Source: an uncultured Bacteroidales bacterium
Lineage (GTDB): Bacteria; Bacteroidota; Bacteroidia; Bacteroidales; Paludibacteraceae
Assembly: GCA_900556095.1 (NCBI GenBank)
Contig: USNU01000048.1
Coordinates: forward strand, 1-8,577
Length of the DNA stretch: 8,577 nucleotides
Direction: 5' to 3'
A program made the translations under genes and the position numbers. Positions 6,521 through 8,577 of this stretch are shown in pieces. How positions within the stretch are numbered: the first letter of the stretch is position 1; each line of letters starts with the position of its first letter. The notes under the pieces were generated by a model that ran no database searches, had not been told where the DNA came from, and saw nothing but the letters and a program-made list of their open reading frames with translations.

Positions 6521-7402
6521 ATGGAATATATATCAGTTATTCAGTTTGCCGAAAAGTATGGCATTAGCGAGCGTACTGCCCGTAATTATTGCGCGGCAGG
6601 GAAGATTGATGGTGCTTTTCTGACAGGCAAGACATGGAATATCCCTGCGGCTGCTGACCTGCCACGGAGAGGAAAAAAACAACTATCTCCGCTCCTTGTG
6701 CGTTTGCGCGAAGAAAAGGAATCCAAACTAAAAGGCGGCATATATCATCGTACGCAGATTGATTTGACATACAACTCCAACCATATCGAAGGCAGCCGGC
6801 TGACCAAGGAACAAACGCGGTATATCTTCGAGACCAACACACTCGGTATCACCACGGAGGACACGTCTGTGGACGATATTATGGAGACGGTGAACCATTT
6901 CCGTTGTATCGATTATGTCATCGACCACGCTACGGACAAGATTACCGAGGCACATATCAAAGCCTTGCATGCCATCCTCAAGACAAACACATCAGAAAGC
7001 CGCAAACCATGGTTCGCCGTGGGGGACTACAAACGCCTTGCCAACGAGGTAGGCGAACAAGAGACCGTCGCGCCCAAAGAGGTTCATCGCCATATAAAAG
7101 TTCTGCTGTCGGACTACAACGCACTCAAACAAGTTACGTTCGACGATATTTTGGATTTCCATGTGCGTTTCGAGCGTATCCATCCATTCCAAGACGGCAA
7201 TGGCCGCGTGGGGCGTTTGCTGCTTTTCTGGCAATGTCTGCAAAACGCGCAAGTGCCCTTTATCATCACCGACAAACTGCGTTTGTATTACTACCGAGGT
7301 CTTCAGCATTGGGGCAATACAAACGGTTATCTCCGCGACACCTGTCTCACCGCGCAGGACAACTACAAAGCCCTGCTGGATTATTTTGAGATACGCTACT
7401 AA
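6521..7402 (+). CDS. HTH-Fic fusion: DNA-binding domain plus class II Fic AMP-transferase
   Basis: The 293-residue product joins two modules. Residues about 3-45 (FAEKYGISERTARNYC, then a wing-like GKTWNIPAA) resemble the excisionase/MerR-type helix-turn-helix. The rest is a Fic protein. The inhibitory helix motif is SNHIEG at residues 86-91, within the typical LTYNSNHIEGSRLT context, and the catalytic motif HPFQDGNGRVGR is at 221-232 with His221 and Asp225. All key residues are present, so an AMP-transferase held off by Glu90 is expected. Its target is unknown. ATG 6521 follows a good promoter by a short leader, and the HTH begins directly after it. The gene stands alone, with its own promoter and terminators on both sides. 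It is not a close copy of the Fic protein in the restriction operon: domain order and flanking sequences differ. Autorepression through the promoter palindrome is a reasonable inference. Confidence 0.93.
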   Translation: MEYISVIQFAEKYGISERTARNYCAAGKIDGAFLTGKTWNIPAAADLPRRGKKQLSPLLVRLREEKESKLKGGIYHRTQIDLTYNSNHIEGSRLTKEQTRYIFETNTLGITTEDTSVDDIMETVNHFRCIDYVIDHATDKITEAHIKALHAILKTNTSESRKPWFAVGDYKRLANEVGEQETVAPKEVHRHIKVLLSDYNALKQVTFDDILDFHVRFERIHPFQDGNGRVGRLLLFWQCLQNAQVPFIITDKLRLYYYRGLQHWGNTNGYLRDTCLTAQDNYKALLDYFEIRY

Positions 7403-7407
7403 AATGC

Positions 7408-7428
7408 ATGCCCAATCGTTTTTGAGTG
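7408..7428 (+). repeat. Direct repeat flanking the second fic gene, right copy
   Basis: It matches the left copy at 6350-6369 at every base except one additional T in the T run (five instead of four). It begins five bases after the fic stop codon. Sequences beyond both ends differ, although loosely similar CTTTG...GTGTG words follow both copies. Confidence 0.85.
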
Positions 7429-7561
7429 TTGTATTTTTCCTTTGTGGGGTGTGCGAAAACGGTCAGGGAACCAAGTTAGAACTGCTTAAGGTTCGCTCAA
7501 GCACCGCTAAACGAGAAATAGAACATCTGAATCCACTGAGTACGGCGATTGGATAAACAAG
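7429..7561. other. Short noncoding stretch with small inverted repeats
   Basis: No gene is recognised. A weak hairpin, GCTTAAG (7484-7490) with CTCAAGC (7496-7502), encloses GTTCG. CGATTGG at 7546-7552 is the inverse of CCAATCG inside the right direct repeat (7412-7418), and CACTGAG at 7534 loosely mirrors its GAGTG end, so 7411-7552 is bounded by an imperfect inverted repeat. This may be the end of a decayed element or chance. Confidence 0.4.
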
Positions 7562-7594
7562 AGAGTAGCGATGAGGTCGTTACTCTTTCTTTTT
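7562..7594 (+). terminator. Terminator between the convergent fic and RNA methyltransferase genes
   Basis: A 10-bp stem, AGAGTAGCGA (7562-7571) with TCGTTACTCT (7577-7586), contains one G-U pair and the loop TGAGG. It is followed by TTCTTTTT on the plus strand. Read on the minus strand it lies 22 bases past the methyltransferase stop and is followed by a weaker TCTTGTTT run, so it may serve both directions. Confidence 0.8.
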
Positions 7595-7615
7595 GTTGAA
7601 GCGTGGTCGGGCGTA

Positions 7616-8377
7616 TCACAGGCGGCGGAACTCGGCGAGGGTGATGGCGGTGGCGATGGAGACGTTGAGGCTCTCGGAGGTGGCGACGCCGGCGGGGAAA
7701 GAGGGGATGAGCAATGGGTGGGTGATGAGCGGGCGCACCGCTTCGGAGATACCATTGCCCTCGTTGCCCATTACGATGACACCACGCGACTTGTCGGCGA
7801 TGGCTCCCTGTTCGTACATATTCCGCCCATTGAGCAACGTGCCATAGACAGGCATTACTTCGCGTGCGCGGGTCAGGAGAGGTACCAAATCCACATAATG
7901 CACTTGTACGCGTGCCAAAGCACCCATTGTGGCTTGCACCACTTTGGCGTTGAAACAGTCGGCAGTGTCGCGCGAACAATAGATGTCGCGAACGCCAAAC
8001 CAGTCGCAAGTGCGAATGATTGTCCCCAGATTGCCGGGGTCTTGTATGGAATCCAAGGCAAGGCTCAGACTGTGTGTATCTATCTGATTATCTGTATTTT
8101 CCGGCATAGCGAACACCCCTATTAAGCCTTGCGGGGTGCGCAAAGACGACATCTGCGCGATTTCGGTTTCGGTGGCATTGTCCTCTGAGAACAGATATTC
8201 CAAGCGGAAGCGTTTTTGCAGTTCCTCGATACATTTATGCCCCTCGGCGACAAACAAACCCAGTTGGTCGCGGAATTTCTTTTGCTGCAAACTACGGACC
8301 ATTTTGATTTGCGCCTTGGAGACATGTGCCACAGGGTGCGTCGGATTTTTATGTGTCAGATTATTAAGAGAATACAT
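7616..8377 (-). CDS. TrmH/SpoU-family RNA 2'-O-methyltransferase
   Basis: It is predicted to methylate a ribose 2'-OH in rRNA or tRNA using S-adenosylmethionine bound in a deep trefoil knot. The 253-residue product has an N-terminal substrate-binding part (VSKAQIKMVRSLQQKKFR, then FVAEGHKCIEEL near residues 42-54). The three SpoU motifs follow: NLGTIIRTCDWFG at 116-128 with the catalytic-type Asn116 and Arg122, VMGNEGNGIS at 202-211, and IPSFPAGVATSESLNVS at 224-240. The frame extends upstream to an ATG at 8401. I choose ATG at 8377 because the -7 element CAAAGGTA at 8399-8406 (minus strand TACCTTTG) would place the transcript start after the earlier ATG. It converges with the fic gene and diverges from the outer membrane protein gene. 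The exact RNA target cannot be read. Confidence 0.93.
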   Translation of the reverse strand: MYSLNNLTHKNPTHPVAHVSKAQIKMVRSLQQKKFRDQLGLFVAEGHKCIEELQKRFRLEYLFSEDNATETEIAQMSSLRTPQGLIGVFAMPENTDNQIDTHSLSLALDSIQDPGNLGTIIRTCDWFGVRDIYCSRDTADCFNAKVVQATMGALARVQVHYVDLVPLLTRAREVMPVYGTLLNGRNMYEQGAIADKSRGVIVMGNEGNGISEAVRPLITHPLLIPSFPAGVATSESLNVSIATAITLAEFRRL

Positions 8378-8398
8378 ACACTCGCTTTGAAAATTGTG

Positions 8399-8429
8399 CA
8401 AAGGTAAGTAATTATTTGGAGATATGCAA
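8399..8429 (-). promoter_or_regulatory. Promoter of the RNA methyltransferase gene
   Basis: On the minus strand TTG (8429-8427), 20 bases and TACCTTTG (8406-8399) fit the Bacteroidota -33/-7 pattern. Transcription would begin near 8392, leaving a leader of about 15 bases and ruling out the upstream ATG at 8401. Confidence 0.7.
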
Positions 8430-8446
8430 TTTTTTATGTAACTTTG
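8415..8446 (+). promoter_or_regulatory. Promoter of the outer membrane lipoprotein gene
   Basis: TTTG at 8415-8418, a 20-base gap and TAACTTTG at 8439-8446 fit the Bacteroidota consensus. Its -33 half is interleaved with the minus-strand promoter, so RNA polymerase cannot fill both at once. Confidence 0.75.
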
Positions 8447-8461
8447 CGGGCTAATAGTATC

Positions 8462-8577
8462 ATGGCGAAGTCTGTACTACATAGAATCGGGTGCATATTG
8501 GCAGTGTTGGGCTGTCTGTTGTTTTCGGCGTGCAGTACGACCAAGTTCGTGCCGGAGGGGAAATACCTGCTCAACAA
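8462..8577 (+). CDS. BamA/TamA-family outer membrane lipoprotein (TamL-like), 3' part outside window
   Basis: Only the first 38 codons are visible. They encode a basic start (MAKSVLHR), a hydrophobic stretch and a lipobox ending LLFSA-Cys24, so the product should be lipidated after signal peptidase II cleavage. The following STTKFVPEGKYLLN is a sequence I recognise from the start of lipid-anchored Omp85 proteins of Bacteroidota (TamL-like), which assemble or translocate proteins at the outer membrane. No acidic run follows the cysteine, so surface export of the anchor is not indicated. ATG 8462 comes about 10 bases after the expected transcript start. The divergent RNA methyltransferase neighbour is, to my recollection, common in this phylum. 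The barrel itself is not in the window, so the family call is moderately sure. Confidence 0.68.
   Translation, partial: MAKSVLHRIGCILAVLGCLLFSACSTTKFVPEGKYLLN

Noticed and set aside
6273..6623. 116-residue plus-strand frame
   Set aside because: It crosses the terminator, the direct repeat, the promoter and the operator, then overlaps the HTH-Fic gene in another frame.
7411..7552. Small insertion element bounded by CCAATCG / CGATTGG inverted ends
   Set aside because: Only 7 bp match perfectly, no target duplication is visible and nothing inside resembles a transposase; kept only as a note.

Overview
The window looks like a chromosomal segment from a member of the Bacteroidota, probably order Bacteroidales. 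Three things point there. Promoters match the TTTG / TAnnTTTG pattern of that phylum instead of -35/-10 boxes. Start codons lack strong Shine-Dalgarno sequences. There is also the tail of a type IX secretion (T9SS) sorting domain. The genus cannot be fixed from the sequence alone.

Left two thirds (1-5763): a compact plus-strand defence operon of four genes. They are a McrB-like AAA+ motor with a Walker A/B ATPase core and an unrecognised AT-rich N-terminal region (start lies outside the window), a class II Fic protein (predicted AMP-transferase), a DUF2357/PD-(D/E)XK nuclease that probably takes the place of McrC, and a Vsr nicking endonuclease. Motor plus nuclease is the core of a modification-dependent (type IV) or LlaJI-like restriction system. 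Vsr suggests a 5-methylcytosine methyltransferase nearby, but none is in the window. The unusual points are the fic gene placed between motor and nuclease, and an array of tandem hairpin repeats (three of 42 bp, then two of 40 bp) that fills the gap before the nuclease start codon.

Middle (5764-6520): AT-rich DNA with no convincing gene, a perfect 21-bp tandem duplication, then the beheaded 3' end of a gene for a T9SS-exported protein with its own terminator. This looks like the junction where the defence island replaced or interrupted an older gene.

6350-7428: a second, unrelated-looking class II Fic protein with an N-terminal helix-turn-helix domain. Its promoter carries a perfect 16-bp palindrome between the -33 and -7 elements, so autoregulation is plausible. 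A near-identical 20/21-bp direct repeat brackets this gene, which suggests a one-gene cassette.

Right end (7429-8577): housekeeping DNA. A SpoU/TrmH-type RNA methyltransferase on the minus strand is divergent from the start of a lipid-anchored BamA/TamA-family outer membrane protein, with two interleaved promoters between them.
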